64,000 bases of DNA from Branchiostoma floridae (taxonomy: Eukaryota > Chordata > Leptocardii > Amphioxiformes > Branchiostomatidae), in NCBI RefSeq assembly GCF_000003815.2, contig NC_049980.1, positions 30,132,768-30,196,767 of the forward strand, written 5' to 3'. Below the pieces are notes generated by a model, which was not told the origin of the DNA, searched no databases, and saw only the letters and a list, made by a program, of their open reading frames with translations. The translations under genes and the position numbers were made by a program. Shown piece after piece: positions 37,001 to 45,873 of this stretch (within the stretch, counting starts at the first letter, position 1; every line of letters begins with the position of its first letter).

Positions 37001-40000
37001 ATTCTGGTTGGCCACAAGAGACCCTTAACCACAGTGCCCCAGTTGTAACACCCCACTGAGGACATGGACAGCTCACACCATACCAGAGATAGCAGACTGG
37101 GCAGGTTACACCCCTTGCTCTGGCCTCTGACATATGCTATGGCCTGACACATGATATCATGTGATGTTCTGGTCTAACCGCTACCCATCAACATAATCCT
37201 ATGGCTTGTTTGACTTTCACAGGAGTTCTTAAATCAGGCAAAAAAATACATTGTTGATTTCTGCCGTGTCCTCTTTGCTAACCCCTTGTCTTTGCTGAAA
37301 TTTAAATAATCTTAGGGAAGGCCCAGCTCAGAGACTGCATTCATCACTTCTGATGGTGACATGAAGCTGACAGCCATAAATGAGAAAGCTTCAACATTAA
37401 CAATAAGGTTCAAGCGTGAAACCTCTGCACGTCAAAGAACCCAACACACTTGTCCAAAAGAATAGAGGTGACCAGGTGTGCTTGAATAAAATATGTAAGA
37501 AAAACCACATTGTACTTACTAGCTTGTTCTCCAAGCAGAGATTTTCCTTGAAGAATTACTACTACTCCTTTGACCTTTGCAGTTCTGCTTGGAGAATGCT
37601 ATTAGCATCTACTAACAAAAAGCATCATGATTTGTCCTCAGTTTGAGAATTGACCGCTTTAATGGTGTGTAAATTTAAAAATGTTTAAGTTGCAGATACA
37701 GTTCTGGCCACTAGGTGTCTCCTTTACACACTTCAACATCTGGCATTCCTCCTTCTGTCAATTTACTCATTTCTGTATCATCCCTCATCACAATCTACCA
37801 CAGCCACACACACAAGGTAAGGTGCGAGTCAACACTTCCGTATTTCATTAACTTTTGCAAGTGATGAAAAAGGAAATATCCATCTACTCTAGCATATTTA
37901 TCACAATACATACAGTATAAGGAATAAAAGTTTGTTTCTTTAATTGACATCCCTGCATACACAAGTCATCTCAAAGTCAAACTCCGCCTCACTCAATCCG
38001 CAAGAACAAATACGGTAAGTTCTTTTTTTACAGTTGGGGGAGAAAAGGAGGCCCCCACTGTTGTGGTTGTAACAATTCTGTAGTACAGAAGGGGCATAAC
38101 AAAAACATATGCATGGTGTCTTGAATTGAGAGTGATGATGAAAACTACCACAAACATCTCCATATTTGCAGTAAGTCTGAGTAAATGACAAGGCGTATGT
38201 AACTTGTAAGGGCGTGGTGGGTATTTACAGAACAAGCCTTGTCAGCCGCTGTGTTTGCTCAACCCATCCTAGACCCCCTAACAACCCACGCAAAATGGGC
38301 TGTCCGTGATGATAAAAGCAAAACACACCTGCATTGGAGAGGGACTGTCACATATACCTCTTAAACAGTAACTTGGAAGATCAGCTTATGACTGTATTAG
38401 CTAAGAAGACACAGAGAAAGATCAAGTGTTACTGTGTAACTTATGGTTTTCCCAAACCAATATGCCAATCACCAATAATACAATATGATTAACATTTACC
38501 AATTAAATCTATACCAAAAATTTAAGCAAATCCATCAAATGATCTCTAGTTTCAAGTCCAAACACAAAACCAAGAAACGTCCTTCTGAGGTGAGACAGGT
38601 GTCTCTCATTCCTGGAGATAATGATAGTTCAAATATAAGCTAACATACAACTAGAACAAGAAATTTATCACAGAAATACAACTGTATGGAAGACAAGTAA
38701 CAAGTATGCTACTTGGCCTTTGGCCTCTTTGGTATTTCAACTCCTTAGCCTAACCTCAACTCTGCCTGATGGGTGTGGCGAACAAGATTGAATTTCATTA
38801 GTTCAGGTGTTGCTATGGCAACATGGAAACAGACCAGGGAGACAATTAGACACAAATGCCAGGTCTGCTGCAAAAGGTTGAGGGCAAACTGCCATTAGTT
38901 ACAAAAACAAGGTGCTGACTAAAAGTACACACATCTGTTGTGAGATGATCTCAATTTAACAGAGGAGCTAAGTTCAAACCCCATATGCCACACAATACTT
39001 TTTGTCTCCATTCCAGAGCAAAATTTTCATCTTTATGATAGAATATCACATTTATACACGTAAAATAAATATCTTGATCCAAAGTTTTTAACTTGGCTGG
39101 GTACAACTACCTATAAGTACGACAGGTGGACAGGCGACAGTTGGCAGACAATAGGTGATGGTAGACAATGAGCAATATGGCCATCACAACAAAGGCTTGA
39201 ACCACACCTTCCAATTTGCCAGGTGTACTTGCCTCATCACAAATGGCTTTACGGTAAATCAGTGCACCATCATCTTTTTTTGTGTAAGAAAAATATACTT
39301 TTTTTTCACATAACAAAATCCTGTTCTATTAACCAGCAGAATAAGACAGATATTAAAGCATAAGCAATAAAATATTTGGCTATAGAACCATCATATATGT
39401 ATGCAATGAATGATTCCTGGTTGCACATACAAGAAGATATATTGATGCTACTTGAAGAAATATGACACAATTTGACACATTCAGTTTGAAAGCAAATCAC
39501 ACTAACAAAACAGGAGCAACACTTCAACCACGTAACTTCTAAACTTGTATCAGCTACTTTCAACACAAGTGCCCCAAGGAAAGTGTACATCATCAGAAAG
39601 ATCATCACAAAGAAAGAAATGTGCAGTTTGACCCTTTCCGTTTCAGTTCAAACGGTACTTGGAAACTGTCCCACACAAGGCTACAACAGCTATTTTCCAC
39701 TCAGAAAATTGACTCACAAAGAACCCCCAGTTCTTTCAAAGCAGAACAAATGCATTCTTAATCTATCTTTCAACGCAAAATAAAATGTCTGCGCCTTTTT
39801 CTTCATGTGTCTCTACTTACTTCTGTACAAGCGCAAATACACCCAGCAATAAAAATGCTCCTTCACAACAAACAATCTAGGAAATGTCAACTTTCTTATC
39901 TTCACTAAGTACCCAGTCTGATCAGTTTCCTAGGAGACGGATCTTGTTACAGAACATGTTCTTCAAGATGTCTTGGATCATTAGGCTCAACACATAACTG

Positions 40001-43000
40001 ACCTGGTTTTCACCAAGTTTGTGTATAATATCTATATACTGACATTAAAAAAGTGAAACTATAATTCTGTAATTATGAACAAAAGAACATTCTTCCATGT
40101 GTAATGTTGGTTGGGTGGGTAGATACATTTTGGTATGTTTCAGACATGTGTAAGGAAGTACTCAAACATTTCCTCTTGACAACTTGATTTTTTACTGTTC
40201 CCTTACTACACACAGGTATAGAAATAGATGTCAAGACGTCTTAGAACAGTATGACAAGAATGTCCAAACTTCAAGAAGTACATAACCATGCTTGTCACCA
40301 AATGACCAAAGGACCAACTTCCCCCACACTTTTCCCAGTGTGTTCCTGATTACTAGTGGCTAACTGGACACTTATGACATACTGTAAATATTGAAATCTT
40401 TGCTATGATATCATTTTTGCATTAACTTGTCCTCCACAAATTTATGACATCCCAAATATGCAATTCAAATGTACTATCACTTTACCATAAAATTGCTAAA
40501 ACCGTGAACTTAAAAACTACAAAAATCCCCTTTCTCCTTCTTCTACACAACTAAGACCCTACAAAAATAACTCAGTTTACAGTAAGTAGCCCCCATACAG
40601 CTTCTGGTCACAGTAACAGGAACCCTGAGACAGCTGGAAAACATGTTATGTTCCACTCTGCACAACACTACTGGGAAGGGCAGGATATTACACATGGCAA
40701 AGCTAGCCTATCCAATAACGTGGCAGAAACAGAGGTCTGTTACTTCATCATTTTAGTTTTTACATAGAAAGTTAAGAATGCGTGGAATTTAATGATGGGA
40801 TATGCCCCTGCAGGCATCATCTATCAGCAAACTTCTTCCAGCCACTTGTAAAGCAATTTGTGTTCTGAAAGTAAACATAGCATCTTCATAAGTTATGAAT
40901 TAGGGGGGGGGACAAAATTGGCCCTTGAATTGAAATTATTACTAACATTGCTAGATCTGTGCATCTAGATCAAATTCTTCTTAGAAAAAACAAAAACAAA
41001 TCAAATGTAAACATGCGACGAGGGACTTACGAATACAAAAGCTGGCATCTTATACGGCACCAAAAAATCTAGGGTCTAGTAAGGAAGACTTTCATAAATT
41101 TTCTACTCAGAACAAGGGTATCTTTCTTTTCGAACAAGATTGCTGACATGTAGACACGCTTACCCTTTACATGGGTACTAACAGTTGTAAGATGAGCGTC
41201 TGTTGCTTTGTTTGCCTCCATATCGGATAACCGACTTACAGGTCTAGACTTGTGGTGGGGGTTGCGGTCACTGCACAACAATACACAGGTAGTCTGTAAC
41301 CTAGCCCTTTAGTAGGCTTTACACCATACAAAATTGTGCCAGGCACAAGTTTTTGCATCTGGCCCCTGTTGCTCACAATTCGGCATTTATTACGAACAGC
41401 TGCAAAAAGCTAGAGATTTGAGCTTACAAGAACGGGACAGCAAAAAATACAGTACCGTGTGTTAAAAAAAAAAGAATGAAAAGATATTTATCATCAAGAA
41501 ATCAGTACTTTCTAAATTCTAGCAATATTGTATCAATCTTGGCAATGGTTACAAAAAATGCATATAAAGATCTTCATCACAACAATTCAACGTATTCTAG
41601 GTCTTTTCGCATGAGTAGGCGTCTACAAAATGCACTACTATACAGTACTAGGTATCAGGACAACTCGGCACCTGGGACGACTCGGCACCTAGCCAAGTGG
41701 GAAAACTTGGCACCAAGAATATGACATAAAATTGTGAAGGTTTGTGAGAAATGCAAGATGTTTAACTGCAAAACATTTCTCTCACTGCAATAACTTGTAA
41801 GTCATACAGTCGGCACAATTTTACGGACATTTGGAGGCTCTGAACGTCACTTCAAGGTACGTTAACTTTGAACGGCTGAGGCTCTGTCTATATCAGATCG
41901 GTCATCTCAACGCGTTTTTGAAACCTACAAACAGATGTAATTTATGACCAACAAAATATATTGAACTGCTTATTACATCTATTTTCATTTGTACTAACTT
42001 GCAAACACGGTTATAGTAGAAGAGAAGTAGAGTGACATCGTGAAAGAACGCCGATATAACAACTAAAAAATGGCGTCGCCGGCGCGGCCCGCAACATATG
42101 TTTTGTGGATCTTGTATCCTAAAAATTTGTATCCAAAACGTTACCTCGTGGGGTGAGATTGATTTGTACATTCTTATGTCACTTCTTATGCTGCCGGAAT
42201 GATAGGATTATCATTCTTCGAGTGCAAAATATAAAAGTTATGTGCCGAGTAAGTATGGTGCCGACTAGGGCCGAGTTGTCTCAGGTGCCGAGTCGTCTCG
42301 AAACCACAGTACTATACTCTATAGTATAGACTCTCCTTCATCCTTTGATCTCTTGAGTCTTACCTGTGGAATTTTTGCGACACTTCTTGTTTTTAACTAG
42401 GTCACATCCAGGGGGTCTCACTCTCAGCTATCATAGCTTAAACGTAGGCATTCGCGCCAACACTGAAGTGCTTACAGCTCAAAGAGAACATTAAAACGTG
42501 GTTGTAGGCGTGTCAGGATATCATGGTGACAAGGGCGGATTGCTACACATGTAGCAGTTGCTAGAGCGCGCATGTTGCAGGTCGGAACCCTTGTCCATGC
42601 CGCGTCAAAATGGCGGCACACCAAATGTCAAAAATACATCCAAGTCGACACACGCTCCTTTAAATCAACACAGAAGCCTGTAGGCCGAGCCACATTAGTG
42701 CAGATTATAGCGGGGGAGGTTAGGTAAAAAATTTCCGAGGAAACCGTACTCACTTTGCCCTCAGCTCGTCGGCTTCGGCGCGATATTTACCGGCTTCGAT
42801 CTGGACTCGCGCTTTCTCCTTGGCGGTGTCGTCGAGTAACTTGCGGGCGTCGGTCAGCTCTTGCTCGAACATAGACTTGATGTTGGTCACCTCTCGTTGA
42901 GTGATCTCCTCGGAGGACGTCACCTGGACCATAAGACGGGAGTTTTCCGCCTCCAGGTAGCGCACACGGTCGATGTACTGGGCAAGCCGGTCGTTCAGCC

Positions 43001-43163
43001 ATTGAAGCTCTTGCTTCTCCTGCATACGAGTGAGCCGCGTGGGGCTGAGCTGCGTTACGAAGGCTTCCTGGACCTGCTTGGTCACCTTCGGCGTGGAGAC
43101 CGAGCTGGTGGTGGTCTCGGTGACCACCGTCTTCTGCGTTAACTTCTGCGACCGTCGAGACAT
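22052..43163 (-). CDS. LMNB-like: Nuclear lamin, B-type-like, eleven exons, 630 aa
   Basis: Minus-strand exons: 43163-42754, 35506-35224, 33700-33533, 32958-32833, 32238-32018, 29528-29424, 28519-28315, 27431-27324, 26923-26804, 23575-23471, 22093-22052 (1893 nt, in frame throughout). Order: head with the mitotic CDK site LSPTR (res 39-43), then the coiled-coil rod from about residue 50 to ~403, starting [20 protein letters not shown] and ending [15 protein letters not shown]. Coil 1B aligns with vertebrate lamins without a gap, so it has the long lamin form rather than the 42-residue-shorter cytoplasmic vertebrate form. A second CDK-type site (TPTPSP) follows the rod, then the NLS SKRKRVE, the Ig-fold lamin tail domain (~490-590, e.g. 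[19 protein letters not shown]) and EELFHQQG near the end, closing with CSIM. In-frame ATG codons lie at 43163 and 43202; I chose 43163 for its 'gccATG' context and head length. The protein would be farnesylated and form the lamina. Confidence 0.95.
22174..22337. mobile_element. MITE family A, copy 2 (perfect 9-bp TSD)
   Basis: 164 bp with ends TAATCTCCAAGCAGATCC and GGATCTGCTTGGATATTA and the inner mirrored GGCATAAGATAGTA / GATACTATCTTACGC. Flanked by the direct repeat TAGCAGCTG at 22165-22173 and 22338-22346. With copy 1 this fixes the family's ends and its 9-bp duplication. It lies in the last lamin intron. Confidence 0.88.
22661..22760. other. Assembly gap, 100 N
   Basis: Run of N in the last lamin intron. 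Its round length suggests a placeholder. Confidence 1.
22764..22935. repeat. Fragment of the dispersed 'cctaccta...ccaaat' repeat
   Basis: The segments 'gacccctacctacccaccaaat', 'atcatcatccatcgaag' and 'tctcgagttatgctg' match 31030-31100 in the long repeat at 30080-31190 (same order and strand). A truncated copy next to the gap. Confidence 0.6.
23682..23922. mobile_element. MITE family D, 6-bp TSD AAGCTT
   Basis: 241 bp with inverted ends AGGCCACACCAATTTAATTT and ATAAAATTGGTATGGCCTT. The direct repeat AAGCTT flanks it (23676-23681 and 23923-23928). AAGCTT is palindromic, so the duplication is less certain than for an asymmetric one. It lies in lamin intron 9, upstream of the 'MATRSVT' exon. 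Confidence 0.65.
24659..25008. other. Assembly gap, 350 N
   Basis: Run of N in the intron before the 'MATRSVT' lamin exon. Confidence 1.
25248..25825. mobile_element. Pogo/Tigger-like non-autonomous element, 578 bp
   Basis: Ends TACAGAAGAAGCCGCTTAA and GGCTTCTACTGTA form TA-CAG(T)AGAAGCC inverted repeats. Inside are the repeated motifs AATTGCACA, GTGCAATTATCTGG and GTGCGATTATCCG. TA target plus a CAGTAGAA...TTATCCG end resembles pogo/Tigger elements; the class is inference from that resemblance. No intact transposase. A shorter relative is at 34576. Confidence 0.6.
26123..26233. mobile_element. Small inverted-repeat element with GGTGGGTACCGGTACA ends
   Basis: Left end GGGGTGGGTACCGGTACA, right end TGTACCGGTACCCACC, an almost perfect 16-bp inverted pair around a 'ccggtccaacaag' core. 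A half copy sits at 13603 and weaker matches at 32690-32790. No coding capacity. Confidence 0.75.
27523..27696. mobile_element. MITE family E, perfect 16-bp TIRs
   Basis: 174 bp bounded by GGGTGCCTAAGCATTT (27523-27538) and AAATGCTTAGGCACCC (27681-27696), an exact inverted pair. The inside is AT-rich with repeated 'cacaaat'/'catttttcataaaattt' words. It lies in lamin intron 7, beside the next gap. Confidence 0.8.
27772..28190. other. Assembly gap, 419 N
   Basis: Run of N inside lamin intron 7. The flanking exons splice in phase without it, so no lamin coding exon needs to be missing. Confidence 1.
30080..31190. repeat. Long dispersed repeat with internal ~290-bp duplications
   Basis: Within it, 30470-30600 and 30762-30890 are diverged copies of one module about 290 bp apart (shared words: gcctaaggtacc/gtctaaggtacc, gttatcctc, tttgacaaaaa, cgcccctgc, tagggggc). 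A third, more diverged module (31005-31100) adds 'ccccctacctacataccaaatgtcat'. It closes with an ACACAC stretch and a hairpin, TACCTCCA/TGGAGGTA at 31161-31184, while 'catacctccatgaaa' occurs at 30121. Similar tails are common in invertebrate non-autonomous repeats; I cannot name the class. Confidence 0.6.
31327..31990. repeat. Diverged hAT-like MITE pieces with an ~410-bp direct duplication
   Basis: 31475-31565 (agagcaaaaggcccaagta through cttcaagaccagacacataata) is repeated at 31888-31980. 'Tgcatatgcagtt' and 'acctgcatgtgcgcag' resemble the inner ends of the element at 33287. It ends about 40 bp from the lamin exon 5 donor. Confidence 0.5.
32312..32535 (-). repeat. Partial copies of the lamin exon 5 acceptor edge
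   Basis: Upstream of exon 5 (which starts at 32238), the exon/intron border is repeated at 32312-32353, 32387-32410 (short) and 32473-32530. The copies keep the AG acceptor ('aactag') and code for part of [13 protein letters not shown] before running into intron-like sequence. Each carries some of the adjoining intron (e.g. 'acagttactagact'). The 32473 copy reaches further into the exon (the MARM segment). They look like serial duplications of a splice site with its flank. Confidence 0.8.
33287..33527. mobile_element. hAT-like MITE abutting the lamin exon 3 splice donor
   Basis: 241 bp with ends CAGGGCTCGAAATA (33287-33300) and TATTTTGAGCCCTG (33514-33527); inner CACCTGCATATGCA and CCACCTGTGCAGG also mirror. 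CAGGG-type ends suggest hAT, but the 8-bp flanks (tgtcctcc, cctacctt) match poorly. The right end stops 5 bp short of lamin exon 3, so the transcript reads ...CAGAAG|GTAGG and then the element. Confidence 0.78.
33826..33886. repeat. CTA/ACT microsatellite
   Basis: Imperfect CTACTA repeats in lamin intron 2. Confidence 0.85.
34576..34728. mobile_element. Pogo/Tigger-like MITE, 153 bp
   Basis: TACAGTAGAAGC at 34576-34587 and its exact inverse GCTTCTACTGTA at 34717-34728; TA is the likely target duplication. Inside, 'gttaattgcac' and 'gtgcaat' match the 578-bp element at 25248. A single related end lies at 48948-48970. Confidence 0.78.
34931..35117 (-). repeat. Two partial copies of the lamin exon 2 donor edge
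   Basis: 34931-35008 and 35051-35117 repeat the last ~65 bp of exon 2 (coding [21 protein letters not shown] in the genuine exon) with its GTGAG donor and flanking intron. The only coding differences I see are synonymous (CGG to AGG; GTC to GTT). Upstream parts of the exon are missing. They are recent duplications, or unresolved alleles in the assembly. Confidence 0.85.
37527..37596. mobile_element. 70-bp inverted repeat with family A-type ends
   Basis: TTCTCCAAGCAGA (37527-37539) and TCTGCTTGGAGAA (37584-37596) are exact inverses and share CTCCAAGCAGA with MITE family A. No target duplication recognised. It may be a deletion derivative. Confidence 0.55.
41651..42306. mobile_element. 656-bp TIR element with ACTCGGCACC motifs, 8-9 bp TSD
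   Basis: The flanks carry the direct repeat ACAGTACTA (41642-41650 and 42306-42314; CAGTACTA is the 8-bp core). Left end CAACTCGGCACCTGGGACGA then CTCGGCACC; right end, inverted, GACGACTCGGCACCTGAGAC then AACTCGGC. Each end has the motif ACTCGGCACC or a variant several times. The centre has no intact transposase. An 8-bp TSD would fit hAT, 9 bp a Mutator-like element. Confidence 0.8.
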
Positions 43164-43281
43164 GGCGAAAATTCGGGAAGATGCGGCGAGAAATATAGAC
43201 AAAGTCTATTGTCACTTTCGCTACCCCTCCTCTTTCATCCGACCTCGCCTACCAAAGCGTGGGTCATGTGATCGCTCTAGA

Positions 43282-43286
43282 CCAAT
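43282..43286 (-). promoter_or_regulatory. Inverted CCAAT box upstream of lamin
   Basis: CCAAT on the plus strand, i.e. ATTGG on the lamin strand, 119 bp before the chosen ATG, in a GC-richer stretch ('caatcagcggcgggg'). No TATA box seen nearby. Confidence 0.35.
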
Positions 43287-43289
43287 CAG

Positions 43290-45570
43290 CGGCGGGGTCA
43301 ACCTAATTATCATATCTGGAAGCGTGGGTTTCCCGCGCAAATTACACCACTTAGTTTACCCACTTTTGGGAGAGAAGCACTGCCCAAGCACGTGTGGGTT
43401 CAAATAAACAAACGACTATAGCACTTTGTTTATATAGCCTTTCGTCAGCCATTGCACAAATATTTACTGATTTTGAATATACGAGAGGACATTTTCTTTT
43501 CTTTTTCACCGATGGCAGCTTTTTGTCCCACTCACTGGCTCGTTTTGTGAAGAGAAGGCGTGGTCGCTGAGCTTTGCATGGCCTATTAACACAGTTGATA
43601 GAAATCTATCCGAGCCGTTTGCTTACTCCATATGACCCAGGGCCCATTCACCTGCGCTGAAAAGCAGACTGCGATGACAACACCGCTTGTTTGTTTGGTA
43701 GTTCTCATCATCATCATCCGGGCGTGCTGGTTGCACGAATGGACATGATTCCTCCATCCGCTTCCCTATCCTCCCATAGCCTTGGGCAGATCTTGGTAGT
43801 TCTGGGTAAAAGTGGTAATTTTTCCCCTAGAATTTTATACTTTACTTAAGTTTACCTCAAGGAAATCAGTATTTTAAAAAAAAATCAATTTGACCCACCG
43901 CTGCATCATTTTCTAGTTCATTAGTTCTAAAGGCTCAATCTAAACCCAAACTTCCTGTACAGGGGACATGATTATGCGATATAGCATCAGGAAAACAAAC
44001 AACTAACATTACATGTAACATTGTCACGACATACCTGTCATCATCGGACTGTACAGGTCGATGATGTCGGAGAAAAAAGAACACCGAGTATTTAAGGCTT
44101 CAGCAAACATTGTAAACACTGGTTTACAATGTCGCCCGGTGAAGAAGAGAGAGAGGGTCACTTAACTCAAATACTGGTTTGGCGTCGTTTACAGAACAAA
44201 CACTAAGTGGGCGGCTCCCAAAATTTCTTAAACTTAAAGGGGGAAAGGCGTCGCCGTGGCTTGAAGCATCTGAATCTCCAAGCAGATGTTTGGAGGCAAA
44301 AATCGTCAGGCTGTTTCTGTTTAATACAGTCTGCCAATCAGACTTTTCTGTACCAGGCTAACATTAGACATAATAACGAGCCAACTGTGACTGGTCGTGC
44401 GCCTGGACGCGACCGATTCCTATCTGTTCTTCGATCTATAAAGTGAGACTTGGTGAGATATACATTCAGTGTGTTTGACTATCCATTAAAGAGCAAGGTC
44501 ATATTACGTTATAGGATTGTGAAAAGACTTTACAAGCACTATAGCTAGGACCAGACTAAAGACAATGCACTGCGATGAACATGCGATCTTGTTACTGTAT
44601 TCTGGTACACTTGGCCACTATTGATAGGACCATAGCAACATTAATATCAAGTACAAACAAATCAGAAGCGACAGTTACGAACTATAACAGTCACAATCAA
44701 CATTACTGGACTAAGACAGTTGTAGGACAGCTTTGAGCTCCCTTGACAGGCTAAGTTATTTTCTTGATCATCTGATCTACTGTGTGGACACTATTACCTC
44801 ATTTCATTTGTCAGACCCAAAACCTGTCGTACGAAGTATTTTGGAGGTATTTGTATTGAAACGACTGCAAGGAAACATCCAACAGCTAGCTTATTCATCC
44901 CTTTTAGTGACAAAAAATGGAAAGTTGAAATTAACTGTAATAAAATCGTTCTTCGGTTGCAAACTATTCTGGATATCACCTAAACTAGAGAAGTGCAGTA
45001 TCCGTCATTGTATTTTGTTGCCCTTCTAAAAGGTGATAACGCGCTCCCACTGGGTTATCCATGCCATTCAATGCCTGCTAAATAATAGATGAATAAAAAG
45101 ACCACCTGCTACACCTTTTGCACATCGGACTGATTTATAGTGTCTGGAGCGTGAGGGAGTTAGACTAGCTCGCCGGGCAACCAGAAAATAGGTGTTTTAT
45201 AACTGTATATCTGCATCATATATTCAACATATTGGTCTAGAGTGTAATAATGATAACAATTGCAAGTTAACACGTAAAGCTATGTGCAATGAAATTAAGT
45301 CGGAGGAGGGCCACTACGTCATTTACACATTATACTCACGTAAAAAAAGTCATAAATATTCATGATATGTCTCATGACCTCTCATAAACTTGGGATCGCG
45401 GCATCACACATGATGTCATGACGTCATTGATCAGTGATCTGTCGGCCAGGTAACCTCCACTGGATCTGGTGCAGACTAGAATTTTATTCAAACCCGTACC
45501 GCACATTATTCTGATATAAAGGAACATTGAAACGGGATCTGATTTCTTGTCATGTTCTGTCAACACAGGT
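43290..45570. other. Divergent intergenic region between lamin and the epimerase gene
   Basis: About 2.7 kb separates the two start codons, which face away from each other, so promoters for both must lie here. It contains a solo family A end (44274-44289) and the perfect CRE-type palindrome TGACGTCA at 45419-45426. No coding exon recognised. Confidence 0.45.
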
Positions 45571-45576
45571 TTTGAC

Positions 45577-45601
45577 CAAGGAGCTGTATAAAAGCTCCTT
45601 G
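45577..45601 (+). promoter_or_regulatory. TATA-containing palindrome upstream of the epimerase gene
   Basis: CAAGGAGCT and its exact inverse AGCTCCTTG flank a core with TATAAAA (45587-45593). It lies 281 bp before the epimerase ATG on the same strand. A TATA box there would place transcription start near 45615. 'tgagctag|gtaac' at 45696 could be the donor of a short untranslated exon. Promoter role is inference. Confidence 0.4.
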
Positions 45602-45873
45602 TTTTGACTGAGTACGAAAGCTCGGTTAAGAGTCAGTAGCAACAGAAAACTGTAAAACATAGCTCGGAAGAGGCTGCAACGGACACTGTGAGCTAGGTAA
45701 CATTTGTCATTTCTTGACCCATACAGAGGTCAAGGGATAGGCATGATAGGTGAGAATCAGGTGAGGTGAACTGAGGTGAAGTGAGCAAATATAACCGTTA
45801 CGCCTCTTCTTAAAGTCGCCAGGCGGCGCACACGAGTGCTCCACCTTCAGCTGACCTTTCACCTCAAAGCATC

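Larger units (their letters stand above)
35507..42753 (-). other. Lamin intron 1 (7.2 kb)
   Basis: The longest intron of the lamin gene, between head/coil 1 and the rest of the rod. It contains the small inverted repeat at 37527, the 656-bp element at 41651 and otherwise AT-rich DNA with no exon that I can support. Confidence 0.7.
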
